Below are positions 1 to 11,262 of a stretch of DNA of 64,000 nucleotides, piece after piece; within the stretch, counting starts at the first letter, position 1; each line of letters starts with the position of its first letter. The notes beneath the pieces were generated by a model, which worked only from the letters and a program-made list of their open reading frames with translations, searched no databases and was not told the DNA's origin. This DNA comes from Tetracentron sinense (lineage: Eukaryota; Streptophyta; Magnoliopsida; Trochodendrales; Trochodendraceae): assembly GCA_015143295.1 (NCBI GenBank), contig CM026562.1, positions 3,758,639 to 3,822,638 of the forward strand, in the 5' to 3' direction. The position numbers and the translations under genes were made by a program.

Positions 1-81
1 TCTTATGTGGCATAATAAGGAAGACATACGTGGCATCCATAGAAACACACTAACTCTGTTTTAATATAGAAGATAGACTAG
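1..81. repeat. Direct repeat, left copy
   Basis: This segment resembles 2229-2318. Both contain GTGGCATCCATAGAAAC followed by a stretch ending in TATAGAA and GATAGA. The two copies face the same way about 2.2 kb apart. They may be the ends of one older element or two copies of a small repeat. No target duplication was found, so the family is not named. Confidence 0.45.
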
Positions 82-169
82 TAAGTAACCTGTGTGATGC
101 ATGGTTATTAAATCCTAAAATGCGTCACTATGCCCATGAAAAAACATATATATGTTGAGGAAATGAAAT

Positions 170-636
170 TAGGATTGTAAACGGATGCAGATATTATCCG
201 CATCCGATTCGTATCTGAATCCGTTTAGTCAGATAATTATCTGGATAGGTTTCCGGTAGAATGGATTCGGATAGTAAAATACTATCAGTTTATAATCAGA
301 TATGGATTCGGATACTGTTATATCCGATCCGATAAATATTCGTACGATTATATAATATATATAAATAATATATTTTAAATTTATAAAATTAATATAACCT
401 TTAAAATATTTTTTTAAAATAAAATTTTATATATTTTTACATTTTAAAAATATTAATTTATATTTTTTAAAATTAATCGGATAATTCGGATACTATCCGA
501 ATCCAGATATTTTAATCGGAGTCGGATACGGATATCATATTTCACTATCTCCCGGATATTTATTCGGATTCGGATATCCGGATACAAATTCGGATATACC
601 AATATCCGTTTCGAATCCGCTCCATTTACAACCCTA
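170..636. mobile_element. hAT-type MITE, 467 bp
   Basis: The element starts TAGGATTGTAAACGGA and ends TCCATTTACAACCCTA, an imperfect 16-bp terminal inverted repeat. It is flanked on both sides by the perfect 8-bp direct repeat AATGAAAT (162-169 and 637-644). Eight-bp duplications with TAGGG-type ends are the hAT signature. The interior is AT-rich with many ATCCG/CGGAT words and no coding capacity. A diverged relative lies at about 43575-44092. It would have been mobilised by a hAT transposase in trans. Confidence 0.88.
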
Positions 637-644
637 AATGAAAT

Positions 645-2228
645 GATACGAAGGACATCTCCTTAGAGTCATCTATCCTCCCTGCCGCACTCCTAATAAT
701 TTGACCATCCCCATTCACGTGTGACTTTATATAAGTTACTCGAGCAACCACAACGGGTACCGTACGGATAGAATCTCCAAAGAACAGTCTCTATCACGTG
801 TTTAAATTAAAACAAATAGTGTAGTGGCTCTTATCATTCTAGTCCTTGGAAATGTTGTGGGTTTGTTGTCTGGTGTCTGCATTGCCGTAGTCACCCCAAT
901 TCTCAAAATGCTTGTTGTTGCCTTGCGGAACAGCACAACAGACAAAATCCATCCCTTTTTGGAATGAGTGCTTCCATGAACGGACACGCTTAGAAGAATC
1001 TTTATCAAGGGAATTAACCATTACTCTAAATATAATACCATCACACTCAGTAAATATCCATAATCTACCAACCACTGGTATTTCAAATTCAAATTACAGA
1101 TGGAATGACAGGTTACCGTATCCAAGCCCCCGAACTGTAAGTTAGTAACAACAGCCACGTTATTTGACTTCAAACTAAAAACAGAACCTAAAAGATAATG
1201 TTAATGCTGCATACTCAGTACCAAATAAAAAACTGAACACTATAAACAACAAATCATAAAACCGGAAGAATGAAATGATTACTGTTCTACACTTCGGCTG
1301 AGACTAACGGCATCATCATGGTAAAATCCAGTAGTTTGTTCATGCTCTCCAAAATCCGTGTTTAATCGCGATTGGCTGTGATGCGATCTCCTGGAGAGAA
1401 AGATAACAGACATGCCTAGTGCCCCAAATACTCCATCACTTGTGCTTGTTGATGACCAAAAAATTTATATGGGAAAAGACCATATGGTATTCCCAAGGAG
1501 CAAGTGGTGGCCACCATTGGAGCCCATGGTGGGCCACAATTTTCTTCATCAAGAGATGCCTAGGAGAGTTGTACCACAAACACATACATGGGTTAGGACT
1601 CACCATCTATGGGACCCTTAATGAGAACTTGGGGGGGGGGGGGGGGGGGGGGTACATGAAGCAGAAAAGTCATCTGATTCTGTGAAGAGCACTTGGTGGA
1701 GTTGTCTCCCTCTTGTAAAAAGCGGGAGAACGGATGGAAGGGTAAATAGAATATATAAGAATCATAGACATATATGAAGAAATGGAAAATAAATCATTTA
1801 CCTGATAAAAGTTATTTCACAATCTTATCTTCAACATTAAACCAATTTCTGTTACTAAGATATAGTGATCCTTTTAGAGTGAAACGGTTTGCAAAGCTTT
1901 TAACAACCACACGCCACTCACCATGATCTCTTAATTAGTGATTTCCATAAGTATCCCAAAACACCTCTCCAAATAAATCATTCTAAATATTTCACCCATT
2001 TATTTGTGGTGTAACTGCCAATATTAAGGAGAGAGAATATACGTTAGTAGTGTAACTCTCCACTATAATAATTATTACCTCCCAAATAACCTAATATTGG
2101 AGAGAACCGTTACATATTATTTAGGGGGATGACTTGGAGATCTAGAGAGATGGTTTCGTGGGAGTGAGGAGAGAGGTAGATCCCACTTATTTATTATAGT
2201 GTGATGATGTGGCCTCACAAATGAATAG
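645..2228. other. Unassigned intergenic stretch
   Basis: No gene is recognised here. A minus-strand reading frame at 839-1075 (78 codons) has fairly protein-like composition, including the run KGMDFVCCAVPQGN, but I cannot match it to a family and see no start or splice context that supports it. At 1500-1545 there is an imperfect palindrome around GGTGGCCACC and CCCATGGTGGGCC. The rest is AT-rich spacer. Confidence 0.3.
1631..1652 (+). repeat. Poly(G) run of 22
   Basis: Twenty-two consecutive G residues follow ATGAGAACTT. Mononucleotide G runs this long are rare in plant DNA. The run could fold as a G-quadruplex, or its length could be a sequencing or polishing error. Confidence 0.8.
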
Positions 2229-2318
2229 TATGCTTAGGTGGCATCAAGAGAAAGGCTTAGGTGGCATCCATAGAAACGCTCTAACTGTGTTTTATAGTAG
2301 TAGTATAGAATAGATAGA
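2229..2318. repeat. Direct repeat, right copy
   Basis: This is the partner of 1-81. It contains the shared GTGGCATCCATAGAAAC and the following ACTGTGTTTTATAGTA, and is preceded by a second GTGGCATC. The stretch 2319-2658 after it holds no recognised gene. Confidence 0.45.
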
Positions 2319-2658
2319 TTCACAATATTAAACAAAACAAAATTAATTCTCTTTCTGTGTTTTTAAGGTGTTTAAAGCCTAGCTCTTCAACTTCTTTCCT
2401 TTAATTTTGGTAATAGAAATAGCTCTTCCCATGAATTTAGCTTTTCCTCCTCTCACCTCCTTGTTAATTCTTGTTCTTCTTCTAATTCTGGCGGGAGAGC
2501 TTTAAGAATCCTGTTGACACCATCTTGAAGACTCAAATTTTGAACGTGGGTGGTAAGCCATTGTCTTGACAGTACTAGGTCACCAGCTACTCAAAGGAGA
2601 GAGATTCCATCTACGAGTATTGGATGTTGCCTATTTTTTGGAAAATAATAAAAATTAT

Positions 2659-5172
2659 TGTCAGTGCGGATTTCGGTACCCACTCACTAGGGTGATTTGG
2701 GAGATTAAGAGTCGTCATTTATTAATTATGAGGGATAAGTCCCGATTATAGATAAAGTCTTTCGGTATACATTAGAGTCTAGGTAAGAGGTTCGATTAAA
2801 TCTCAGGGAATGTGTTAGGCACTCTATGACCCCCATTTTACAATGGCTACCTATTCCCTAGGTATAAGCCAAATTAATGTCAAATTTCATTCAAATGCCT
2901 AGTTTTTAGATTATACTAATCTAAGAAAGGGGAAAGCTAACTAGGGTCGAACTCGAATAGGGTTGCCTACGTACTCACATGGGGTGAGATTAGATCGAGC
3001 GTAGTTTTGGCACATGAGCCCATTCCAAGGCTAAGGGAGTGTGTGTGTACCGGAGTGGCTAAGAGTCTAACCCGGGGGCTAGGGGTGGTTGACCGGGTTG
3101 GTCAAGTGCATGGTCTAGTAGGTTTGGGCCCGAAGGCCAAGGACTAAGCCCAGAGGCTTGGGGTTGGGTCCAAAGCCTGGAAAAATTGGGCCCATAGGTC
3201 AAGTTTTGCGCTCGGAGGCTAAGGTCTAGCTTAGTAGGCTAAGGGTTTAGTTCAGTAGACTCAGGTTGGGCCCGGTAGGCCAAGATTTCTTAACCGGAGT
3301 TAAGGGAGGAAAGTTAACCATGATTAGAGTTGCTAATCATGGTTAGCAAGGTCCAAGGTCAATTTTATGGTTCTATTGCATTTTTATAGATTTTTAAGAA
3401 TTTTCTAGATTTTTCAAGGGTTAAATAGGTTTAACCATGGTTAAAAGTTAACCGGGGTTGAGTTAACCCCAGTTAGAGGGTCTGATCTGGTTTGAGGTGG
3501 GCCCAGGCAGTATGGAAGGGCCTAGAATGGCCTTCTACCTGGTCTGGGCCTTGTGCAAGGCCACTGTTAAGTGAGCAACAGGATTTGCGATAGAATAATT
3601 ACCGCTAATCTCATTTCTTTGCAGAATGAGAATGGCGATAGAATAACTACCGTCACTACTGTTGTTTTTGCAACAGTGGCTTTGCAGCCAAAAGGAAATG
3701 GTAAGGATGATGCCCAAGGGATCCTAGACCCATGAGGACATTCCAGGGGACTTGTTGCAAGTCCTGGGCCTGGCTTGGATTAGGCCCACAGTGACCTTTT
3801 ACAGTGATAACCAGAAAACCCAGAATGTCGGTAATCTGTTTACCGACATTCTGGATAATTTTTAATTTTGTTCAGTTTAACCATGGTTAAGCTGATCCGG
3901 TGAGCTTAGAATGACTAGGGAGGGTGAGAGGAGGTCTCAAGTACCTAAAACATGCCCTGGAATGGACCAGGGGCCCATGGACTGATGCCTAGAGCCTTCT
4001 GAAATGGGAAAGCCTAGAAATGGCAGTACTGTGTTTACCGCCATTTCTAGATTTTTCCAGAGCCGAAATTTCTCCATTTGGTGTTGCACCATGCCACTTC
4101 TAGGGGATCCCTCATGGACTGAGGGTCTCTTAGGAAGGTTTGAGAGATGAGGGGAGGCGTTCACTCCACGCGTAAGGTGTGTGCTCAGTGTGTGGAATGG
4201 TGGAAAGTGCTGGAAATTTTAGGGGGGTCCCCTTTGCCTATGGGAGAGGCAAGAGGACCCTTATTCTATGATTTGAAGCTATGCAATAGTCCCCTGGAAT
4301 TGGACCAGGGGCATACAAGAGCTTTTACAAAAGAAAAGGGGTAGGGGAAGGCCCTACCTTGCTGCTACGCCTTCAACAGTAGCGGTGGTGGTGGCGGAGC
4401 TCGCGGTGGTGGAGACTGGGTAGGTGCTCGGGGATTGCTTAGAGGTAAGGGTAATAGTTGGAGGTGTTCACAGGGGCCTTGGATGCCTGGAGTTCTTCTG
4501 GGGACTTCGGATTTCTACAGAATTTTCTTAGGGAGGTTTTGGCATGGGTTTTGAGGGTGAGGAAGGCTTGGATTTATAGATGGAGGAGTAGGGGACTCAA
4601 AGGGAAATAGGACAGGAGTAGGCGGAGGTTGCAGGAGGGAGTGGGTTGATCAGAAGACATGCTTGAGCACTGGGGAGGGCAGGTGAGTTTTGATTTTATG
4701 TAAACTTGGAATTGCGGTAGAACCAGTACCGTCATTCTCTTTGAAGGCAAAAACTTAAAGGTTGTAATTGGATTACCGCCATTTTCAAAATTTTCCAAAA
4801 TAGGGTCTACACATGTTTAAATGCTCATACACATGATACAAAATTTTCTATAAAAGTAATGTCGGTCATTTGATTACCGACATTCTGAGATTTTGAATTT
4901 TTGAGGACCTAGGCCCCCTTCCTAGGGCTTGGCTAGGGCTTGTGAGCCCTGTATGGTCCCAGGGGCTGGTTGTCTGTGGGTTTTAGGGTTGGACTTAGGG
5001 TCTACCTATGGTTTGACCTGGGGGTTAACTAGGATTAGACCTAGGGTTTACCTATGGTTGACCTAAGGTTTAACTGGGGTTAGACCTAGGATTGGTTGGG
5101 GTTGACTGGGGGTAACCATGGTTTAATGGCCTAACTATGGTTAATGAGGGGTGTAAAAATTGGGTGCTTACA
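2659..5172 (-). repeat. LTR 1 (3' LTR) of a Tat-like Ty3/gypsy element
   Basis: This 2.51-kb LTR runs from TGTCAGTGCGGATTTC to TTGGGTGCTTACA on the plus strand. It aligns over its whole length with 30272-32719, at roughly 90% identity judged by eye. The 5 bases before it (ATTAT, 2654-2658) match the 5 bases after LTR 2, which fits one insertion. The element reads on the minus strand, because a primer site lies beside LTR 2. The LTR holds several short perfect or near-perfect hairpins (3821-3853, 4014-4050, 4858-4886) and repeated TTAACCATGGTTAA palindromes (3431-3444, 3877-3890). No clean polypurine tract is visible at its inner edge. Confidence 0.82.
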
Positions 5173-5478
5173 GCCGTCGCTCTTTGTCGAAGAGTGCCGA
5201 GTTTGGCAATTGAATAACAAAAACTGGAATCGTCCTATTTTTACATGAAAGTTGGATTAGGTGGAATGCAATATGCTGTGCCTGCATGTTGTGCAACTGC
5301 GGGTGTAATCGATGTTGATTCTACTAAGGAGTGAAACTCAAGCTGGGGAATAAAGAGTGGTCAGGGTCACTCATGTTGGGGATTAATGGACGTGAAGGGG
5401 TGACATGCCCTAAAGGCACTAGCTAAGAAAGGGGAAAAACAGGCACCGCCCGGAGGTGCCAGCCAGATCGATTGCTGT
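5173..5478 (-). mobile_element. Tat-like element interior, 3' remnant
   Basis: This is the short stretch between LTR 1 and the inserted solo LTR. It holds CATGCCCTAAAGGCACTAG and a CCGGAGGTGCCAG motif like the tandem units at 25200-25660, so it is the left half of the interior that resumes at 24414. No open reading frame of note is present. Confidence 0.55.
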
Positions 5479-5816
5479 GGCATTGTGAGCATGGATTTTT
5501 ACCCCACTCTCACAAAGGTTTTGTTTTGACTAAGAGTTACCACCTATTCATTCTTAAGGATAAGTCCTGGGTATATGTTCGTTTGGATAAGGCAAATGGT
5601 CTGGTCAGAGATTAGGGTAAGCGGTCCGATTAAACCCCGGGGAAGGTGTTAGGCACCCCAGGACCTCCGTTTTATAATGGTTACCTACTTCCTAAATTTA
5701 AACCAATTTTAATCTCAATATTAATTAGAATGCCTAAGTGTTTAAAAGAATGCTAATCGAAGAAAAATAGAAAGCTAGATGGCTAGGGTCGAACCTGAGT
5801 AGGGTTGCCTACGTGC

Positions 5817-6180
5817 CACTACAAGAGATTAGACTTTTAGTGGGGGCCGCGACCACCGCTAATACAAGCAATATTCGACGCTAAAATTTTTAGCGGCGTC
5901 CACAATGGCCGCCGCATGCTGACACTAAATGTCTTGACACTTATGCTTTTTGCGGCGGCCATGTGGCCACTGCTAAAAACTAAAACTTTTAGCAGCGGCT
6001 TTTGGCTGTCCCTGATTCCAAGGTTTCCTACAACATTTGGAGTAGGCCGCCACTAAAAGTATTTTAAAAACTAAAAATCTCTAATTATTGGTATTAGTGG
6101 CGGCCAACGACCATCACTAATGTTTTTTTAAAAAAAAATTATTATTAGTATTAGCAGCAATTGCCAGCCACTACTAATAT
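5817..6180. repeat. CACTA left subterminal repeats
   Basis: At least seven degenerate copies in both orientations of a motif like TTTTAGYGGYGGCCA occur here, for example at 5836-5866, 5894-5915, 5949-5980 and 6100-6125. In studied CACTA elements such subterminal motifs bind the element's DNA-binding protein. That role is inferred here. Confidence 0.75.
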
Positions 6181-6429
6181 ATATATATAGCTGAAATTTA
6201 AATTAAATGCTAATCTTTCCTGTAATTGACCTGTTTAAAAATATGCAACCAAGTATATAAAGAACTATTGTGAAATAGATAAAAATACAATCAAATTGAT
6301 CTATTCATTTATTATATATAACTCCATATGTTACAAATACAATTCATCATCCAATATTACAAATTTTCAAATGAATATAAAAATGACAACCATAGGCCAT
6401 TTGGAAAGAGACTACTTTATTGATACAAA

Positions 6430-6857
6430 GCTCGGAGAGAGAGAGAGAGAGAGAGAGGTAGCCTGAAGGCAGTGGCAGGGGCTGTTGCGTTGGAGACAAT
6501 TGATATTGCTTGTGTGTGGTCTCTGGCGTCTGACCAGGCAGTGGTAAGTAAAGCTCTCGCTGGTTCTGAGGTAACTGAGTAGGAAGCTTGTTGGGGTTGG
6601 GGTTAGGGTGGGGGTGGAGGAGCATTAGAGGAGGGAGAGCAGGAAATGGTGGTTGAAGAGAAACAGGAGGTGGAATCGGTTGGTGAGATCACTGAGGAGC
6701 TGATGTTGCTTGCTGCACAGAATCTGTGTGCACAATGCTGTTTTTGGTTGTTAAATTGTCGTTCTCCCTTGGACACCAGCAACTTTGCAAACTCCAAATG
6801 AGCCTCCGCTATTTCTTGTTTATCTCTCAAAACCTGTAAACCAGTTTTTACCTGAAA
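6430..6857 (-). pseudogene. Captured FLOE/DUF1421-like gene fragment
   Basis: On the minus strand a splice-acceptor-like CTTTCAG is followed by a reading frame with VKTGLQVLRDKQEIAEAH and EFAKLLVSKGER, then a Pro/Gln-rich tail (PPPVS, PPFPALPP, LPTQLPQNQ, QYQLSPTQQPLPLP). A coiled-coil end ending in LRDKQE-AE, followed by a P/Q-rich disordered region, is the layout of the plant DUF1421 family (FLOE proteins, seed water-sensing condensates). The tail sits in another frame from the first part and contains a stop, so the fragment is dead. The upstream exons and the C-terminal DUF1421 domain were not found. It lies just inside the CACTA subterminal repeats, which points to capture by the transposon. 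A (GA)n run at 6434-6456 ends the similarity. Confidence 0.62.
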
Positions 6858-9227
6858 GGGATTGTTGTTATAAACAGTAATTGGGTATTACAAAGAAAAA
6901 AGAAACATGTTGCAGAACAAAGCCTAACATGCATAATAAGTTAAATCAACAATAGCCTAATGCAAACTTCTCTTATCCTTCTTCGAAAAGCATGTAAAAA
7001 ATTTGCCTATGATGAGTCATGAGTGGAATGTTATATATGAATATCACCTGGTTAGTTCTCCCTCATCCCCCAACACACCCACACACACAAACACCTCAAT
7101 CCAGGAAAAAACTACTAGAAGGGTCCAAAATTTGGACTTTCAAAGAACAACTCAGCTTATAAAATGGAAGCAAAATTCATTTTCTATAACATAGCAATTT
7201 TGAAATTAGTAGTCAAACCCATTGTTAGCCAAACTCTGTTAAGACATTACTTTTCCCAAAAAAAAAAAAAACTAACAAACAAGAAAAACATGCTAATCAT
7301 GCAAAATAGTTTGAAATTTTATACAAGCAAAAAAAAAAATGTACCTTTTGGGGAAGTAATGTCAAACATGTTTTTTTACGCTTCCAAAAGAAAAGTGAAC
7401 AAGAATTGGCCTTTCATAATCTTAAATTGGGGAAAACTATAGATTTATTCTTTATACAGTTTAGAAGAGGGGGCAAATTATCTTCCTTGATCAATCTCTC
7501 TTTCATTCATCTATACTACAATAGGAGGGGTTCCATAGTTACTAGAATGATAAGTGAAAGCGAGAATTGGAAAGAGAGGTGCTTAAAAGGGATTTTATTA
7601 TTATTTTTTTACTTCTTATTTGGGTTTGGGTTGAAAGATATCTGGAACTTGAAGGTAGTTTATGTGAAACTTCTGTAAAAGAAGGATTTGGGGATATTTT
7701 AGTTTCTTAGTTTTTTGTTTTTGGTGGTTTGTAACAATTAAAATTGCTAAAGCAGATTTTGTGGTCATTGCTGGAATGCCTCCTTTGGTTGCTTGGAGAT
7801 TATCTTTAATGCATGTGTGTGTGTGGAAAAAAAAATGACTACTGCAGTGCCTGTCCTAGGTTCAGAATTACATACAAGATATTGGGAGACAGGCAAGCTC
7901 TATCCCCACTCCCCACTGCAATGCAAGAAACTCAATATCTAACATCAACTAGAAAATGTGCAAGGAAACATATCAAAGAAACCACCAGATCCATGCAAGT
8001 TACAATATATAGACATGGACTAAATATTTGTCCGTTAAGTACAAGTACTAGAAGAGATACAAAAGGGATTTTCTGGCGGGCAATACATAAAGCATTCTGC
8101 TACCTTTTTTTTCATTCTTCAATCCAATATTTATTTTATCTTACTCTTTCATCATTTTTTAATTAAACAAAAGATCACATCATACCATCCAATATTTCCC
8201 CAAAAAAACAGTATTTAATGACACATGTTGGTCTATTGTGTGGCCCGAAAGCATAAACTAAGAGTAAAATGTAGGCGGTCAAGGACAAAGGGGAAGAGGA
8301 AGATACCTCTCTTAAAATATTCTCCAGCTGCCTCAGTTTTCTATCCAGTCCCCTTTACCATACTTTCTCAGACCCAGCAGAAATCGCATGCAGTTAATTC
8401 ATCAAAAAACCAGTGTCATGAACTACCTACCTGAAGAACTAAAGATTGAAAACTAGACATTAGCAGTACAGCAATTTTAACTGCAAATCATCACAAATGA
8501 ATTACTCATAATGGAATATATCGACAAAACATGAAAACAAAAGCCATATATTTCCAGAAGCTCATTATGAAAGTGCCTTAATTTCTCTTTTTTTTTCTTC
8601 TTTCATATCTTCTCTCCTAGCCTGTGCTTGTGGTAAAGGATCTAACATGGGTTGTGTGAATACATAGACTTATGATGTGCAGAATTATAGCCACACATTT
8701 GCCGACCGATGAACCAAATTGCAGGAGCGATTGGTGATTCCTACTTGATGGAATCAACAACAAATATAACTGAGCACTGTTGGATTGCTAATAAAAATCA
8801 GATGTAATCCCAAACAGATTTGGTTATCCTAAAATCGACAACTTTTCTTCAAGGATATTACTATTGATCTAAGATATTATAATGGAATTAACTTCCCCTT
8901 ACTCCAAACTCTTTCACATCACATAGGTAGTAAGCATTTGGTTTTTGAACTGAACCATCAACATACTCATATGTCATCTTCCAAGGAGAAAAAACAACCA
9001 GCTTGCTTGAATGGGGAATAGATGGTTCAAAACATAAATCAGACAATGGGTATAAAAATGGAAATGATAGTTCGGATAAGAGAAAACCAAAATAGGCGAA
9101 TGGAGTGCAGAGACATTGCAATGGAAACCTTAGAATCCGAATTGAAAGGTACAATAAATAATAGTTATTTTGAAAAATTAAATGCATACAGACAATAAAA
9201 ATAGAAAGAAGAAGAAGAAGAGTAGGG
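6858..9227. other. CACTA interior, mostly unrecognised
   Basis: This is AT-rich sequence between the captured fragment and the transposase half. It looks intron-like, with T-rich runs and many short frames. Minus-strand frame 8888-9187 (99 codons) ends in YYLCDVKEFG, but I recognise nothing in it. A 14-residue MYB-like match lies at 8345-8389. The whole block may be captured host DNA. Confidence 0.35.
8345..8389 (-). pseudogene. Possible MYB (SHAQKYF-type) repeat fragment
   Basis: The minus strand encodes M-RFLLGLRKYGKGDW, then an in-frame stop two codons on. This run resembles the first two helices of single-repeat plant MYB proteins of the DIVARICATA/MYBS type, where FLxGLxKYGKGDW is well conserved. 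Only about 14 residues match and the third helix is absent, so chance or a very small captured piece are both possible. Confidence 0.35.
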
Positions 9228-9251
9228 TGATGATGTATCCCTTAAAACACC
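9228..9251 (-). repeat. 24-bp exact copy of TNP2 coding sequence
   Basis: TGATGATGTATCCCTTAAAACACC here is identical to 18048-18071, which lies in the C-terminal exon of the TNP2-like gene (minus-strand codons for CFKGYIIN). The sequences around the two copies do not match. It marks a filler or capture junction inside the element. Confidence 0.8.
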
Positions 9252-9718
9252 ACCAAACTTTCCTCCAGTAAAATTGCGAGAACCAAAATTTCAATTTAGC
9301 TAACATTTCCAGCTAATAGACCATGGAGTTCATATGCCATCTGAACAGATTTTCGGATATTAGATCTATTTGAAAATGTAAAATGATATTTATATTTGGT
9401 AGAAACAATTAAACAGTTCAATACAAGCCAACAAGGAAATGAAGAGTAATAAGAGTAATACCTGAATTTTCATTGGCTTTAAGAATGGGTACTTGCTTGT
9501 GGGAAACTAGACATCCTGGAGTTGCTTTCTATTTCTGAGGAAAAAAATGCAATTAAATTCCATAAGAAGTAAAAACTAAAATTACAGAAGAACTAAATTA
9601 CCTTAATTAAAATCCATACCAAATGAGGAACATTAATTTTGGTTTACTTTCCATAGTATTGCAGAAGAACTAATTCCCTACTTGTTACTTTAAATTGAAA
9701 ACTACTTGGAATAGGTGA

Positions 9719-10051
9719 TAAGAAAGTTATTAAGCTTGAAAGAGTTTTTGGGAAAACTCAACTCTCCAAAAACGTGAGAGATGAGAAGAATTATATTCAT
9801 TATTTATATTGTTTACAATAAACATAAAAGCATCCTAATTCAATTAGGAAACCATTCAAGAATAGAATGAAGAGTATTAGGATTGTTTCTCTCGTGCCAA
9901 ATCTTTCCTTGTAGAGATTGGCTCAATAGGAGTCTTTCCTTGTAGAGATTGTGACTCAATAGAAGTCTTGCACATACGGCTCTTCTCATCCTCACATACC
10001 AATAACTTAGGTTGAAGCAAATTTGTAGGCAAATCTGTAGTTTCCCTATTA
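9719..10051 (-). repeat. Copia 3' LTR, 333 bp
   Basis: On the minus strand this starts TAATAGGGAAACTACAG directly after the purine-rich tract TTTGAGGGGGAG (10052-10063), the expected primer for plus-strand synthesis. It ends AACTTTCTTA at 9719, next to the target duplication. TA...TA termini replace the usual TG...CA. A 200-bp part of it recurs at 11580-11783. Confidence 0.85.
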
Positions 10052-11262
10052 CTCCCCCTCAAACTAGGCCGAGTAACGAGGCCAAGTTTGATGGAGATAG
10101 TACGAAAAATATCACGACCCAACGGCTTTGTAAACACATCGGCAAGTTGACGAGAAGAAGAAACAAATCTTGTAACGAGCAGACCCAAGGCAACCCGCTC
10201 ACGAACAAAATGATAATCCAGTTCAATATGTTTAGTACGAGCATGGAAGACTGGATTAACGGACATATAGAGAGCACTAAGGTTATCACAGAAGAGAATA
10301 GGCGGAGAGTAAAGATAAACACCAATGTCCCGAATAATGAAAGTCAACCAAGTTAACTCAGCTGCAGTGGAGGCCATGGAACGATATTCTGCTTCAGCAC
10401 TAGAACGAGACACTGTTGGTTGTTTCTTAGCACACCAAGAAATAATGTTGGCACCTAGGAATGTACAGAACCCTGTGGTAGAACGCCGAGTGATTTCACA
10501 ACCAGCCCAATCAGCATCTGAATAAGCATGAAGATTAAGAGTAGACTGCGATAAAATCCTGAATCCAATATCCATAGAACCAGATACAAATCGAAGAATA
10601 CGTTTCACAGCCTGAAAATGAGCAACACTTGGGTTCTGCATATACTGGCACACATTATTGACGGAGTAACTCAAATCAGGTCTCGCCATAGTCAAATACT
10701 GTAAACCACCAACAATACTACGATAGAAAGTTGGGTCAGGAAACAAATCTACAGATCCAGAGAATTTAGTCTTTACAGCCATAGGAGTAGCTACAGAGCG
10801 AGAACCACCCATTTGTGCCTTGTGAAGCAAATCTTTAGCATATCGAGATTGAGAAAGAAAAATTCCTCCATCAAAGTATGTTACTTCTATACCCAAGAAA
10901 TAGTGCAGAGGACCTAAGTCTTTCATTGCAAACTCACTACCAAGCTGAGCAATAAACCAGTCTAAGAAAACTGGGGTGTCGCCGGTAATAATAATGTCAT
11001 CAACATATAACAACAACAAAATGAGTCCACGAGAAGATCTCCAAACAAACAAAGAGGAATCAGCCTGGCTACAGAAAAATCCCAGAGACAAGATATAGGA
11101 ACTAAATCTGTCGAACCAGGCCCGAGGAGCTTGCTTAAGACCATAAAGTGCTCTATTCAATTTGCAGACATGCGTTGGCCTCTGTGTATCAATAAAACCA
11201 GGAGGTTGCTCCATAAAAACTGGTGTCTTAAGCAAACCGTGTAAAAAGGCATTTTTTACATC
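10052..11262 (-). pseudogene. Copia reverse transcriptase/RNase H, 5'-truncated
   Basis: The open minus-strand frame begins at DVKNAFLHG, the copia RT block that holds the first catalytic Asp. It continues through MEQPPGF, KLNRALYGLKQAPRAW, the catalytic LLLYVDDIIITG, LGPLHYFLGIEV, the RNase H segment DADWAGC and TRRSTTGFC, and ends with VFTKPL. No stop occurs before the polypurine tract and the frame runs on into the LTR. Upstream of LDVKNAF the reading is LTR sequence, so gag, protease, integrase and the first part of RT were lost at a join around CTATTAGATG (about 11262). The protein would be about 400 residues instead of the usual 1,300-1,400 of a full copia polyprotein. It cannot support its own transposition. 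Confidence 0.9.

Noticed and set aside
10012..10356. Plus-strand frames over the copia element (10012-10356, 10325-10525)
   Set aside because: They are antisense to clear reverse transcriptase/RNase H codons.
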